Origin: Bacteriovorax sp.
GTDB taxonomy: Bacteria; Bdellovibrionota; Bacteriovoracia; Bacteriovoracales; Bacteriovoracaceae
Direction: 5' to 3'
Assembly: GCA_014377485.1 (NCBI GenBank)
Contig: JACMPM010000055.1
Coordinates: 29,774 to 93,773, forward strand
Length of the DNA: 64,000 nt
Shown: piece after piece, positions 34,993-43,256 of the stretch
How positions within the stretch are numbered: position 1 is the first letter of the stretch
How the letters are laid out: every line of letters starts with the position of its first letter
Program-made: the position numbers and the translations under genes
The notes under the pieces: generated by a model
What the model saw: the letters and a program-made list of their open reading frames with translations, nothing else
What the model was told of the DNA's origin: nothing
Database searches by the model: none

Positions 34993-37098
34993 ATGAAAAG
35001 TACTTCTATAATCTTATTTTTACTCACTATTTTAAATCAACAAGTATTGGCGTTTAATTTACCGGACGATTGCAAAAAATCAATGCTGGTAGATTGTGTA
35101 TCATGCAGCACCCAAACATCCAAAAAAGTTCTACTTAATAATAAGATCGATGCACTCTCTCAGCCTATGCTGACGCTTGGAAATTTTGCTTATTTGGAAG
35201 AAAAAGTTTCAAGACTTAGCAAAGTCAATGAGACCTTAAAAAAATCTTTAATACCTCTTTTTCGAACACTTCGAGATGGAATTTCTGAACCTACCTATAA
35301 AGCTTCAAGTGAAGAGATAAAAAATATAAAAGTAGATTTCGATCGGCTAACTGTTTTATCAAAAGAGACAATTATTCTTCAGAAAAAATTCAATATCTGC
35401 TTATACAATTGTTCTGCGATGATGAAACTTGATATTCAAGATGAAATCACAGCTATACAAAAAATAAAAATGGCTTTTTTCATCAAGCAACCACTTCTTG
35501 CCAATAAAGCTTTTGAAGAAAGAATGTTAAATATCAGCGATTCCATGATTGATAATGAGGAAATGTTTTCTGACAAAATTTTTGAAAAAGATTTAAAAGA
35601 TGCTTTGTTCGATAACCTCGGAAAAATTGCAACCAGAGGGGATGAGTATTATAAATTTGAAAATGATGGAAAGAAACCGTACAACCCAAAAGGAAACGGG
35701 CCTTACATCAAAGAATACATAGGTGACGTGACCTCGCGATTTCCTGGTGTGATGGAAGATTTAGTTAAGAGTTCACTCTACGACGGTGCATTCTCAGATC
35801 AAAAGACCAAAGAGTCGGCTTGTTTCTATGCACAACAATTCAAAAATTACAGCGATAGAAAAGAATATAAGGAAATAGCCGTTGATGCCGGACTTTTTAT
35901 CTTGCCACTTTTTGCCGGCCCCCTTGGAAGAGCTGGTGCCATGGGAGCAGAACTCGCCTTTGGTGAACGCCTTACGGTTTGGGGTGTAAAATCTATCGAA
36001 GCAAAAAAAACACTAAGTGCAGCTTCTATGGTTTTTCAGACGGGAATTGTAGCAAAAGATCTGGAACAACTTAAAGATCTCTCCGAAGAATGCAGACGAA
36101 GTGAAGTTGTATTTCTTTCTAAGAGCGACGAAACACAATTAAAAGAATTCAGAGACTGCCAAAAAAAACTTGGGGAAAAAATATTTGTTTCTGAGTTAGG
36201 TTTAATTTCGCTAGGGACAACAAATATTTCGACAAGCGCAATTAAGTTTCTGTCCAAAGGGGTTCAAGGACTAAAGATTCCAATAGTCGCTAGCAAAGAA
36301 GTCAAAAATACCAGTGAGATTTCAGGATATATTTTAAAAAATGGGCTAAATGAATTAAAAAAAGGACAAGTGAGTATGGAGTTTGCAACTCCAGGTAGTG
36401 GCGTTTTTTCAGTAATGGATCTAAGTGCAGTAGTGAAGGCAAATGATCCAATTGTTAGAAAAATTCCAGAAGAGTATTGGCGATATGTGGGATCAATTTA
36501 TAGTGAAAGACTTAATCTTACAAAAACTGAAATTGAAGGTTTTATAAAATCCAGTGTGGAAATGAGCCCAAGAACAAAACTTGTTCTTAATACCGAAAAA
36601 TCTCCTTTGACGGGAAAGATGAAAATTAATGGAGGCGTAGGGATTGTTCATTCTTCGAGTCCAGAAGAACTTTTACCTCTTGAAAAAGCTACGGGTATCA
36701 GGATCGATAAAAAGCCAAATGAAAAAATTGTTGAGATTGTTCGTCTGACTGTAGGTAAAGATACCGATGCTGAAAAAGTTTCTGCTGCCCTTGTTAATCA
36801 GGCATGTAGTCTAATAGTTCAGGATAAAAATGTTTCTCGCGTTTTTATTTTTACATCGAAAGCCCATTCCAGACTTTATAAAAAGATGGGAGTGCCAATG
36901 GATAATGTTAAAAATATAGATAAAAGGGATGTTATTATCGAATTCACCCGCTCTGATTTAGAGCGAGTGTTAGATAAAAAAATATTGATGGAAAATGCCA
37001 GGTCCTATTTACCAGACCGTCTAAGGATTTCATCCATAATGGCATACATTTGGTCTAATGGAATTGCACCTTCAATTTTAGCTCCATTAATAAGGTAA
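34993..37098 (+). CDS. Large exported protein of unknown family, C-terminal GNAT-like region
   Basis: 701 residues. A signal peptide (about 1-20) is followed by a Cys-rich start (CKKSMLVDCVSC), a long helical region (about 40-290), a Gly/Ala-rich hydrophobic segment (about 298-325: FILPLFAGPLGRAGAMGAEL), another helical part, and a C-terminal domain (about 480-670). That last part resembles an acyltransferase/autoinducer-synthase-like fold: VGIVHSSSPEELL, KIVEIVRLTVGKDT, then ALVNQACSLIVQD and SRVFIFTSKAHSRLYKKMG. This similarity is by eye only. The frame runs 94 bases into the convergent VKOR-DsbA gene, so the last ~31 residues probably extend beyond the conserved protein. Function unknown. 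Confidence 0.7.
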   Translation: MKSTSIILFLLTILNQQVLAFNLPDDCKKSMLVDCVSCSTQTSKKVLLNNKIDALSQPMLTLGNFAYLEEKVSRLSKVNETLKKSLIPLFRTLRDGISEPTYKASSEEIKNIKVDFDRLTVLSKETIILQKKFNICLYNCSAMMKLDIQDEITAIQKIKMAFFIKQPLLANKAFEERMLNISDSMIDNEEMFSDKIFEKDLKDALFDNLGKIATRGDEYYKFENDGKKPYNPKGNGPYIKEYIGDVTSRFPGVMEDLVKSSLYDGAFSDQKTKESACFYAQQFKNYSDRKEYKEIAVDAGLFILPLFAGPLGRAGAMGAELAFGERLTVWGVKSIEAKKTLSAASMVFQTGIVAKDLEQLKDLSEECRRSEVVFLSKSDETQLKEFRDCQKKLGEKIFVSELGLISLGTTNISTSAIKFLSKGVQGLKIPIVASKEVKNTSEISGYILKNGLNELKKGQVSMEFATPGSGVFSVMDLSAVVKANDPIVRKIPEEYWRYVGSIYSERLNLTKTEIEGFIKSSVEMSPRTKLVLNTEKSPLTGKMKINGGVGIVHSSSPEELLPLEKATGIRIDKKPNEKIVEIVRLTVGKDTDAEKVSAALVNQACSLIVQDKNVSRVFIFTSKAHSRLYKKMGVPMDNVKNIDKRDVIIEFTRSDLERVLDKKILMENARSYLPDRLRISSIMAYIWSNGIAPSILAPLIR

Positions 37099-38141
37099 CT
37101 AGGAGTTGATCGGACATTAAAAGGATCAGCTGCCTTTATTAATGTGACGACTCTTTCTTTTGTTTTTGGATCTGCAATACAAGATTCAAGATTGTTACTC
37201 TTAACATATTTATCCAGAAAGCCTTCTTCGAATTTTTCTTGATTTTGGAAAATTTCATCGTGTGTTTTAGCAAAATCCACTAATGGCATACAGCTAGCTG
37301 CATAAGCAGCTTTACATGCGTACTGATGAAGTGGTCTCTGCATGCTAGGATTACAGCTATTATCTAATGGATAGAAAAAATATTGAATATCAATTTTACC
37401 TTCGTATCGACTCATTAATTTAGGAATTTGTTCAGAAAGGGCCTTGCAAGAAGGACATTCGAAGTCTGAAAAAATAACCATTTTTATTGGAGCATTTGGT
37501 ATATTTGTTATCTTGAATTCAGAAGCAATGGCAGGAGCTCCTAAGTTGGCAAGGGTGTAGAACTGCTTAATGACATCAGTAGAGATAGCAGCTTGAGCAT
37601 TTTCTTTTGTATCAATATTCATTTTCACAGGAACGGCTATTGTAAGTACAATCGCAGCAAATACTGCAAGGTAAGATAATGCCGGAATCATCGTTTTACT
37701 TTTTCTGAAAAAATAAAGAAAGGTAATTCCTGAAACAATATAATAAAGCGTACAGAATGGACAAAGTCCCTTAAGAATAAAAAGTGAATAAGAAAAAAGT
37801 ATTACACATCCGATAAAATTCACAGCAAGTGTAAAATAAATCGTACGCTCATAATTTTCATTTCTAACAATCAATCCCCCCATAATGAGAACACCAACAA
37901 TGAAGCCAAATAAAGCAATAGGCACACCTAGAATATTTCCAAATAATGATAGAGTTGTTTTATCACAATTAAAAAACTGGTTAACATTACAAAGTGATTT
38001 ACTTTCAAGTCCTGTAGGAAATTTAAGTTCAAAATAATGTCTCGTCAGATAAACTGAAAATCCAATCATCAATGCACTTAAAATAAAAAGTATGATGCTG
38101 GTTTTGAGTTTTTTGTCTTGATAAATTGTTGTCTTTTGCAT
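37005..38141 (-). CDS. VKOR-DsbA fusion, disulfide bond-forming enzyme
   Basis: About 378 residues. The N-terminal half is an integral membrane VKOR (four to five segments) with the conserved Cys pair region SLCNVNQFFNCD, the Ser in TTLSLFGNILGVP, and the active CPFCTLYY. The C-terminal half (about 195-378) is a DsbA-like thioredoxin domain: VIFSDFECPSCKAL with CPSC, and cis-Pro in STPSYLING. Quinone-linked VKOR would reoxidise the fused DsbA, which oxidises exported proteins. I start at ATG 38141, where GGAG is 8 bases upstream; an earlier ATG overlaps pgeF. It is last in a leftward operon and overlaps the convergent gene by 94 bases. Confidence 0.9.
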   Translation of the reverse strand: MQKTTIYQDKKLKTSIILFILSALMIGFSVYLTRHYFELKFPTGLESKSLCNVNQFFNCDKTTLSLFGNILGVPIALFGFIVGVLIMGGLIVRNENYERTIYFTLAVNFIGCVILFSYSLFILKGLCPFCTLYYIVSGITFLYFFRKSKTMIPALSYLAVFAAIVLTIAVPVKMNIDTKENAQAAISTDVIKQFYTLANLGAPAIASEFKITNIPNAPIKMVIFSDFECPSCKALSEQIPKLMSRYEGKIDIQYFFYPLDNSCNPSMQRPLHQYACKAAYAASCMPLVDFAKTHDEIFQNQEKFEEGFLDKYVKSNNLESCIADPKTKERVVTLIKAADPFNVRSTPSYLINGAKIEGAIPLDQMYAIMDEILRRSGK

Positions 38142-38155
38142 ATTTCTAACTCCAT

Positions 38156-38737
38156 TTAAGGTATATAAACATTCCAATTGCGTTCTGTTGTTTTATTTCT
38201 GCGGTAACTATGAAAATTTTCATTTGAATAAGTGCATAGTCCGGATTCTTCAATAGAAATTCCCGGATAACTTGCTTTTAATTGTGCCTGGGCCACAACT
38301 GATAAATTGAAAAATAATTTTCCTTCTCGTTCAATGAAGGCTTCGCTTTGATCGAAGTTTTCTTTGAAATCAGGTTGCACTTCATAATGAAGGACGCTTA
38401 TATGCGGACCAATGAAAGCATAGAATGGATCAATTTTTTTGATAAGTTCATTTTTCAGAATTTCATTATGAAGTCCGCGCCATCCAGCGTGAACAAAGGC
38501 ATGCTCTTTTTCACCCAGTAAGAGAATTGGTAGACAATCAGCCGTCAAGATTGCCATCGGAGTGGACGAAGCACCAATCATCCCGTCAGCTTCTAGTTCA
38601 TTACAATTTTTTTCATTGAGTACAATTGCTGAATGAGTTTGTTTAACTCGAATCAGGTCAAAACCTGGCCTCGACTGATAAACACAGAATCGGCCGCGAG
38701 GAAGAAGCTTATCTAAAACAAATACAGGATTAGGCAT
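38156..38737 (-). CDS. pgeF: PgeF/YfiH-family (laccase-domain) protein
   Basis: 193 residues, shorter than the usual ~240. Family motifs are present: VKQTHSAIVL, ILTADCLPILL, FVHAGWRGL with the metal-binding His, GPHISVLHYEV and SYRRNKTTERNWN. PgeF corrects peptidoglycan precursors carrying L-Ser in place of L-Ala; other members are reported as purine nucleoside phosphorylases. It lies 9 bases after rluD and 14 before the VKOR gene, within one leftward operon. Confidence 0.88.
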   Translation of the reverse strand: MPNPVFVLDKLLPRGRFCVYQSRPGFDLIRVKQTHSAIVLNEKNCNELEADGMIGASSTPMAILTADCLPILLLGEKEHAFVHAGWRGLHNEILKNELIKKIDPFYAFIGPHISVLHYEVQPDFKENFDQSEAFIEREGKLFFNLSVVAQAQLKASYPGISIEESGLCTYSNENFHSYRRNKTTERNWNVYIP

Positions 38738-38746
38738 AAAATATTC

Positions 38747-39790
38747 TTAGATATTTTTTATACTTTGTCTCGAAAATTCCAAAACGTCCTGGAAGATTTT
38801 AGGAGCTGGAACTTCAAATCGCAATCTTTGACCAGTAATGGGGTGAACAAGTCCTAGAACTTTTGCATGAAGAAATGGGTAATTGTAATCACCAATAATT
38901 TCTTTATAGGCAGCTCCAAGTTTCATCATGTGTTCATTTTTTGAGCTGTACATTGAATCGCAAAGGATTGGCATTTTTAAAATATCTGCAGTGTGTACTC
39001 GTATTTGATGAGTACGACCTGTTTCTAATTTAAATTCCATATGAAGGTGACGATCATAAATTTCAAGAACTTTGTAATGAGTAATTGCCGTCTTTCCACG
39101 AGTACCACTGTTTTTCATTTTTAAGCGATTATGCGGGTCTCGCCCAATTAGACTTTCAATTGTCCCGTAAGATTGACAACGATTTTTTATAACAAGTGCT
39201 TCATAGACGCGTTCAATATCGTGTGTTGAAAAAAGTAAAACTAAACCTTCATGAGCAGCTTGAGTTTTTGCAACAACCATTACTCCACTTGTTCCTTTGT
39301 CTAAACGGTGAACAATTCCCGGGCGTTTTTGGTCGCCGATACCAGTTAGATCTTTGCAATGCCATAAAACAGCATTCACTAAAGTTCCCGAATAATTTCC
39401 CGGAGCAGGGTGAGTAACCATGCCAGCTGGTTTATAGACGAAAAGCAAATGTTCATCTTCAAAAAGTATTTCAAGAGGAATATCTTCTGCTTCTGCAACA
39501 CATGCTATAGCTGGTGGAACTAATATTTCAATTATAGTGCCAACGGGAGGCATTTTTTTTAATTCAATTTTTGGAATAGGAAGAGGAGATTCATCACCAA
39601 CAACTATTTGATCTTTTAGAAAAAGACTTTTTAGGAATGTACGAGAATGACCAACTGTTTTTTCTGCTAAGAATTGATCGAGACGTTTATACTTTTCACG
39701 GTCTTCAGCCGTAATTGTATAAGTAATAAATTCATCTTCTGTCGTTTGAGAATCGACTAGACCTTCTACTGTATCAACTGGAGTGTTCAC
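38747..39790 (-). CDS. rluD: RluD-family 23S rRNA pseudouridine synthase
   Basis: 347 residues. An S4-like RNA-binding region (about 30-95: KRLDQFLAEKTVGHSRTFLK) precedes the synthase domain with GIVHRLDKGTSGVMVVAKT, where the Asp is catalytic, and the C-terminal TGRTHQIRVH. RluD makes pseudouridines in helix 69 of 23S rRNA; RluA/RluC-like specificity cannot be excluded by eye. It is the third gene of the leftward operon. Confidence 0.92.
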   Translation of the reverse strand: MNTPVDTVEGLVDSQTTEDEFITYTITAEDREKYKRLDQFLAEKTVGHSRTFLKSLFLKDQIVVGDESPLPIPKIELKKMPPVGTIIEILVPPAIACVAEAEDIPLEILFEDEHLLFVYKPAGMVTHPAPGNYSGTLVNAVLWHCKDLTGIGDQKRPGIVHRLDKGTSGVMVVAKTQAAHEGLVLLFSTHDIERVYEALVIKNRCQSYGTIESLIGRDPHNRLKMKNSGTRGKTAITHYKVLEIYDRHLHMEFKLETGRTHQIRVHTADILKMPILCDSMYSSKNEHMMKLGAAYKEIIGDYNYPFLHAKVLGLVHPITGQRLRFEVPAPKIFQDVLEFSRQSIKNI

Positions 39791-39807
39791 GCGTTACTCG
39801 TATTAAG

Positions 39808-40611
39808 TTAAGGTTTTAACTTCTTCATTCGAGCGACGTAAGAGTTGGCCACGACTTCCGGCTTAAGTTTTAAACATTTCGCGTATTGAAAAACAAAACC
39901 GCGAACATAAACTGAGGCAGGTAGCTTATCGTAGTCTTCACTCTCGATTCCCTGAAGATAAAGTCTTGAGACTTTAGTCATATCACTTAGGCGTTCAAGG
40001 TCAACACTTTTGTATTCGCGAATTTTGCGTAAAAGCTCACCTGTAAATTCGGTAGCATCTTCAATTTCTTTATCGAAAGTAGCGTTTTTTACATAATCGA
40101 GAGCAAAATGTTTTTGTGTGACTAGTCTAGTTACATTAGTCGTATTTGATAGGGTTTGCGCAGCTCTCGGCGACATTTCACCTGTCGAAATGGGAGCAGA
40201 GGACTGAGAGTTCAAGGTAAATTCTTCGCGCAGCATAGAGCTCACTGAAGCATTGCTTAATTTAGTATTATTACTATAAACAGATTCCCCTCTATGTGGA
40301 GCCACGCGGTCAGATAGTGCATTATAGTTTAGAGCATTGAACTCGCGATTAATTCCACGAGCTTCATCATAGCGTTTTCTTTTCATTGGGTCTGATAGAA
40401 TTGAATAGGCTTCTTCGACCAACTCTAAAACATTTCTGCATTCTTCAGGACTCATTAAAGAATAAAGCGCCAGCGAATCAGACGAATAGGCAGACTTCGC
40501 TCTTTGGTAACTATGATAAATTTCTTCTGATCTTGCGGTCGAAGGAATTTCTAATACTTCATAATAGTTTTTTAAATCACTGCTCATTCTTACTGTCTCA
40601 GTTGTCTGCAT
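39808..40611 (-). CDS. J-domain-like protein fused to a RodZ-type helix-turn-helix
   Basis: 267 residues. Residues about 14-75 resemble a J-domain (NYYEVLEIPSTARSEEIYHSY, VEEAYSILSDPMKRKRYDEA), but the HPD loop needed to stimulate DnaK is absent (YQRAKSAYSS stands there). After a Ser/Asn-rich linker, residues about 190-260 form a helix-turn-helix like that of RodZ (FTGELLRKIREYKSVDLERL, VSRLYLQGIE, VYVRGFVFQYAKCLKL). No membrane segment is seen. It follows the MinD/FlhG-like gene with 2 bases between. A second ATG at 40587 has a slightly better ribosome site, so the first eight residues are uncertain. Confidence 0.8.
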   Translation of the reverse strand: MQTTETVRMSSDLKNYYEVLEIPSTARSEEIYHSYQRAKSAYSSDSLALYSLMSPEECRNVLELVEEAYSILSDPMKRKRYDEARGINREFNALNYNALSDRVAPHRGESVYSNNTKLSNASVSSMLREEFTLNSQSSAPISTGEMSPRAAQTLSNTTNVTRLVTQKHFALDYVKNATFDKEIEDATEFTGELLRKIREYKSVDLERLSDMTKVSRLYLQGIESEDYDKLPASVYVRGFVFQYAKCLKLKPEVVANSYVARMKKLKP

Positions 40612-40613
40612 AA

Positions 40614-41570
40614 TTAATTAATATTTAAAAGACGGTGGATAATACGATCAAAATTATTCACTAGAGTAGAGTTAGGGAACTCCATCAAGAGAGGTTTTCT
40701 CTTTTTCACACTCTGCCAAACAGTCGCATCGTAATCAAGGTAACCAACATAATCGAGATTGATTCCGAAATATTTTTTACTAATTAACTTCATAGAGAAA
40801 CCAATATCGATATCGGCTTGAGTGCGAACTTGATTAATGATTAATCGCGGATTCAATTTATTAATTTCTGAGCGAAGTTTTTGTCCGACGATTGGATTGA
40901 TTTCAATCACTCGGTTAATGAGATCAGCGGGAGTTGAGTTTTGTGAAATTTTTGCGTTCATTGCCTGGTCAATTAATGGACCAATTTCCAATAGCTCTTC
41001 GGCCATTTTTAATTTTCTATGATAAACAGCTTTGATAAATCTGTATGAGTTTTCAATAGAAGTCGGTTCGGGAAGAGTCGTGATAATTCCCTGATCAGCT
41101 GAAATAAAAAAATCGATAGTGTTAAAAGTTGTTCCTGCGCCTAAGTCTAGTAATACGTAATCAACTGGAAGTTCACTAAGTTGATTTAAGAGTTTTGCTT
41201 TTTGCATTTGTTTTAAGTTCGCGATCCCCAAATCATCCTGAGCACCACTTATAATATATAAATTATTGATGGCAGTCGGAGTGAGAAGTTCGTTTAGGCT
41301 TCTTACTTTTTTAGAAAGATAATCTGAAAGTGTTTTTTCTGGAATAGGCACACCCAAACACGTATGTAAGTTGGCTCCACCGAGGTCGAGATCGATGGCA
41401 GCGACTTTATGGCCCATTAAAGCTAAGCAAATGGCAAGGTTGGCTGTAACAAGACTTTTTCCAACGCCTCCTTTACCTCCACCAATGGCCCATACTTTTT
41501 GTTGCCCGTGAGCACCCAAATGCGTATTAAATTGGCTATTTAGGCTTGATTGATCATTTAATATAGACAC
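40614..41570 (-). CDS. MinD/ParA-family ATPase (FlhG/FleN-like)
   Basis: 318 residues. The deviant Walker A GGGKGGVGKS is near residue 33, with the switch DLDLGGANLHTCLGV near 60 and LLDLGAGTTFN near 140. DLDLGGANLHTCLG is typical of the FlhG/FleN/MinD-like group, which positions flagella or other surface structures in other bacteria. No C-terminal amphipathic MinD-like helix is obvious. No flagellar genes are nearby; it heads an operon with the J/HTH protein, rluD, pgeF and VKOR-DsbA, so the target structure is not clear. Confidence 0.85.
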   Translation of the reverse strand: MSILNDQSSLNSQFNTHLGAHGQQKVWAIGGGKGGVGKSLVTANLAICLALMGHKVAAIDLDLGGANLHTCLGVPIPEKTLSDYLSKKVRSLNELLTPTAINNLYIISGAQDDLGIANLKQMQKAKLLNQLSELPVDYVLLDLGAGTTFNTIDFFISADQGIITTLPEPTSIENSYRFIKAVYHRKLKMAEELLEIGPLIDQAMNAKISQNSTPADLINRVIEINPIVGQKLRSEINKLNPRLIINQVRTQADIDIGFSMKLISKKYFGINLDYVGYLDYDATVWQSVKKRKPLLMEFPNSTLVNNFDRIIHRLLNIN

Positions 41571-41669
41571 AAGATTCCATCCTCTTCTAATAGCTCAATT
41601 CACAATCTTAGCAGATGTTTTAATTTATTATAGGAAGAAAAACACAAAATGTAAGGGAAAAAATAGCAA

Positions 41670-41685
41670 AGTGGTTGTAACCACT
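41670..41685. promoter_or_regulatory. 16-base palindrome upstream of the lipid kinase gene
   Basis: AGTGGTT-GT-AACCACT is a perfect inverted repeat in the 242-base divergent space between the ATPase gene and the kinase gene. Nothing else is recognised in that space. Candidate operator. Confidence 0.3.
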
Positions 41686-41812
41686 AAACTTGTAAATAAT
41701 GCAGAGAGATTTACAGCAAAGTAGGTTCTATGTAAGCTATTCAACATATTAAGGTACTTGAATTGAATAAATGACCATCTCACTTGGTTATTTACTGCTA
41801 AGGAGCCTCTTA

Positions 41813-42478
41813 ATGGGACAAGCCCTACAATCGCTCGTAAGAATTTCTTCGCCACTACGGATGAGATCTGACCTGCACATCACTCGTAAACTTTGGCACA
41901 TGGCCACTGGTCTTATTGGTTTAACGGTTTATTACAAGTCAGGACTCTCAACTGATGTAATGGCCACAGCACTTCTAATTTTTTCAGCGTGTTCATTTCT
42001 TGTAGAATTTCTTCGTTTGCGCAATGAAAAAATGAACCAATTCCTCATGATCTTTATGAAACCTATAATGAGAGAGTCTGAGAAAAATTCTGTAAGTGGA
42101 ATGCCATTTTACGCACTTGGTGTTTCTCTTTCACTTTTCTTCTTTCCTGAGACGATCGCAGTTCTATCAGTTCTCTTTTTAATTTTCGCTGATCCTATCG
42201 CTTCATTTTGCGGAATCCTTTATGGACGCGATAAAATTTTTCCAAACAAATCTTTGCAGGGAACAATTGCAGCTTTTACAGTTTGTTATATCGTAACTTT
42301 AGTCTACGGATTGATTCACGCTAGTCCTAGTATGAATCTTTTGGTTTTCTCAATTGTTGCGGGTGTGATTGGAGCGGTTTCAGAACTTTGTTCTCAATTC
42401 GTAGATGACAATCTTTGCATACCGGTAATATCAGGTCTTGGTCTTTTCCTGCTTAACTTCCTTATCACTGTATTTTAA
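41813..42478 (+). CDS. Diacylglycerol/polyprenol kinase family protein (SEC59/dolichol-kinase-like)
   Basis: 221 residues with about six membrane segments. Family motifs: ITRKLWHMATGL near the N-terminus, FADPIASFCGILYGRDKIFPNKSLQGTIAAF, and the C-terminal SELCSQFVDDNLCIP with the conserved DDN-like acidic pair. Members use CTP or ATP to phosphorylate diacylglycerol or polyprenol/phytol-type alcohols; substrate not readable. I start at ATG 41813, with AAGGAG 7 bases upstream; an earlier in-frame ATG lacks a ribosome site. It ends directly against the convergent LON-domain gene. Confidence 0.85.
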   Translation: MGQALQSLVRISSPLRMRSDLHITRKLWHMATGLIGLTVYYKSGLSTDVMATALLIFSACSFLVEFLRLRNEKMNQFLMIFMKPIMRESEKNSVSGMPFYALGVSLSLFFFPETIAVLSVLFLIFADPIASFCGILYGRDKIFPNKSLQGTIAAFTVCYIVTLVYGLIHASPSMNLLVFSIVAGVIGAVSELCSQFVDDNLCIPVISGLGLFLLNFLITVF

Positions 42479-43132
42479 TTAACTGGCATTTTTATATTGA
42501 TCTGTTTCGAGGCGTTCAAAACTTTTGATCGCCTCGCACATTCCAATATCTTCAGTTTCTGGAGTGGCTCCAACTAACAAAGCATTCATCATTCGTACGC
42601 GATCTAAAAGTGATGTGCTTTCAAGGAAAATTTGTTTGAGTTCAATATCTTTGATAACGAACATACAAAGGTTGTTGATTAACTTTGCAGGTGAACTCAT
42701 GTCCTTCATGAAACGTTCACGTTCTCGAGTCGAATTCACGTGGCGAATAAGCCAAGACTCAAGCACCAAATGCAATCTCTCAATTGGAGAGTCTGTGAGT
42801 GTTTGGGTTTTCTCATCAATATCGTAATAGTCAGCAATATGATAAACAGGAAACGGATCATCGTTGTCCATATTTAATAATTTTATTCGAACCAAACCTT
42901 GAACTACAACGCTTAAACTTCCATCTGAATTGTGATCAACAAGAATAATTTTTCCAAGAGTACCCACGCCTCTTGATCTAGTATGCGGATGAAAAAGGGC
43001 GATATCAGTACTGTTTTGATAACTGGTAAGTAGCATTTGTTTGGAAACATCATCGTTCACCGTTAAAGGAATAACGGTTTGAGGATAGAATATATTGTTA
43101 AAAAGATAGAGAGTTGGAACTGGCTTTTTCAT
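42479..43132 (-). CDS. Stand-alone LON N-terminal (substrate-binding) domain protein
   Basis: 217 residues corresponding to the N-domain of Lon protease without ATPase or protease parts: PTLYLFNNIFYPQTVIPLTV, ALFHPHTRSRGVGTLGKIILV, LSVVVQGLVRIKLL, ending in a helical bundle. Such proteins are widespread and probably bind unfolded peptides; their role is not settled. It abuts the convergent kinase gene with no intergenic bases. Confidence 0.85.
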   Translation of the reverse strand: MKKPVPTLYLFNNIFYPQTVIPLTVNDDVSKQMLLTSYQNSTDIALFHPHTRSRGVGTLGKIILVDHNSDGSLSVVVQGLVRIKLLNMDNDDPFPVYHIADYYDIDEKTQTLTDSPIERLHLVLESWLIRHVNSTRERERFMKDMSSPAKLINNLCMFVIKDIELKQIFLESTSLLDRVRMMNALLVGATPETEDIGMCEAIKSFERLETDQYKNAS

Positions 43133-43183
43133 AGATATATTTTAAATTAGGTTGTTCAAAATAGCAGTATTTAGCCTATTGTC

Positions 43184-43212
43184 TTGAATTCCCGAACCGA
43201 CGTTGAGATAAT
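43184..43212 (+). promoter_or_regulatory. Promoter of manA
   Basis: TTGAAT (43184-43189) and GATAAT (43207-43212) with 17 bases between, about 45 bases before the start codon. Confidence 0.5.
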
Positions 43213-43256
43213 AATGCCAACTTTCCGAGGATATTTAGTCAGTTGCGAGGATTTCT

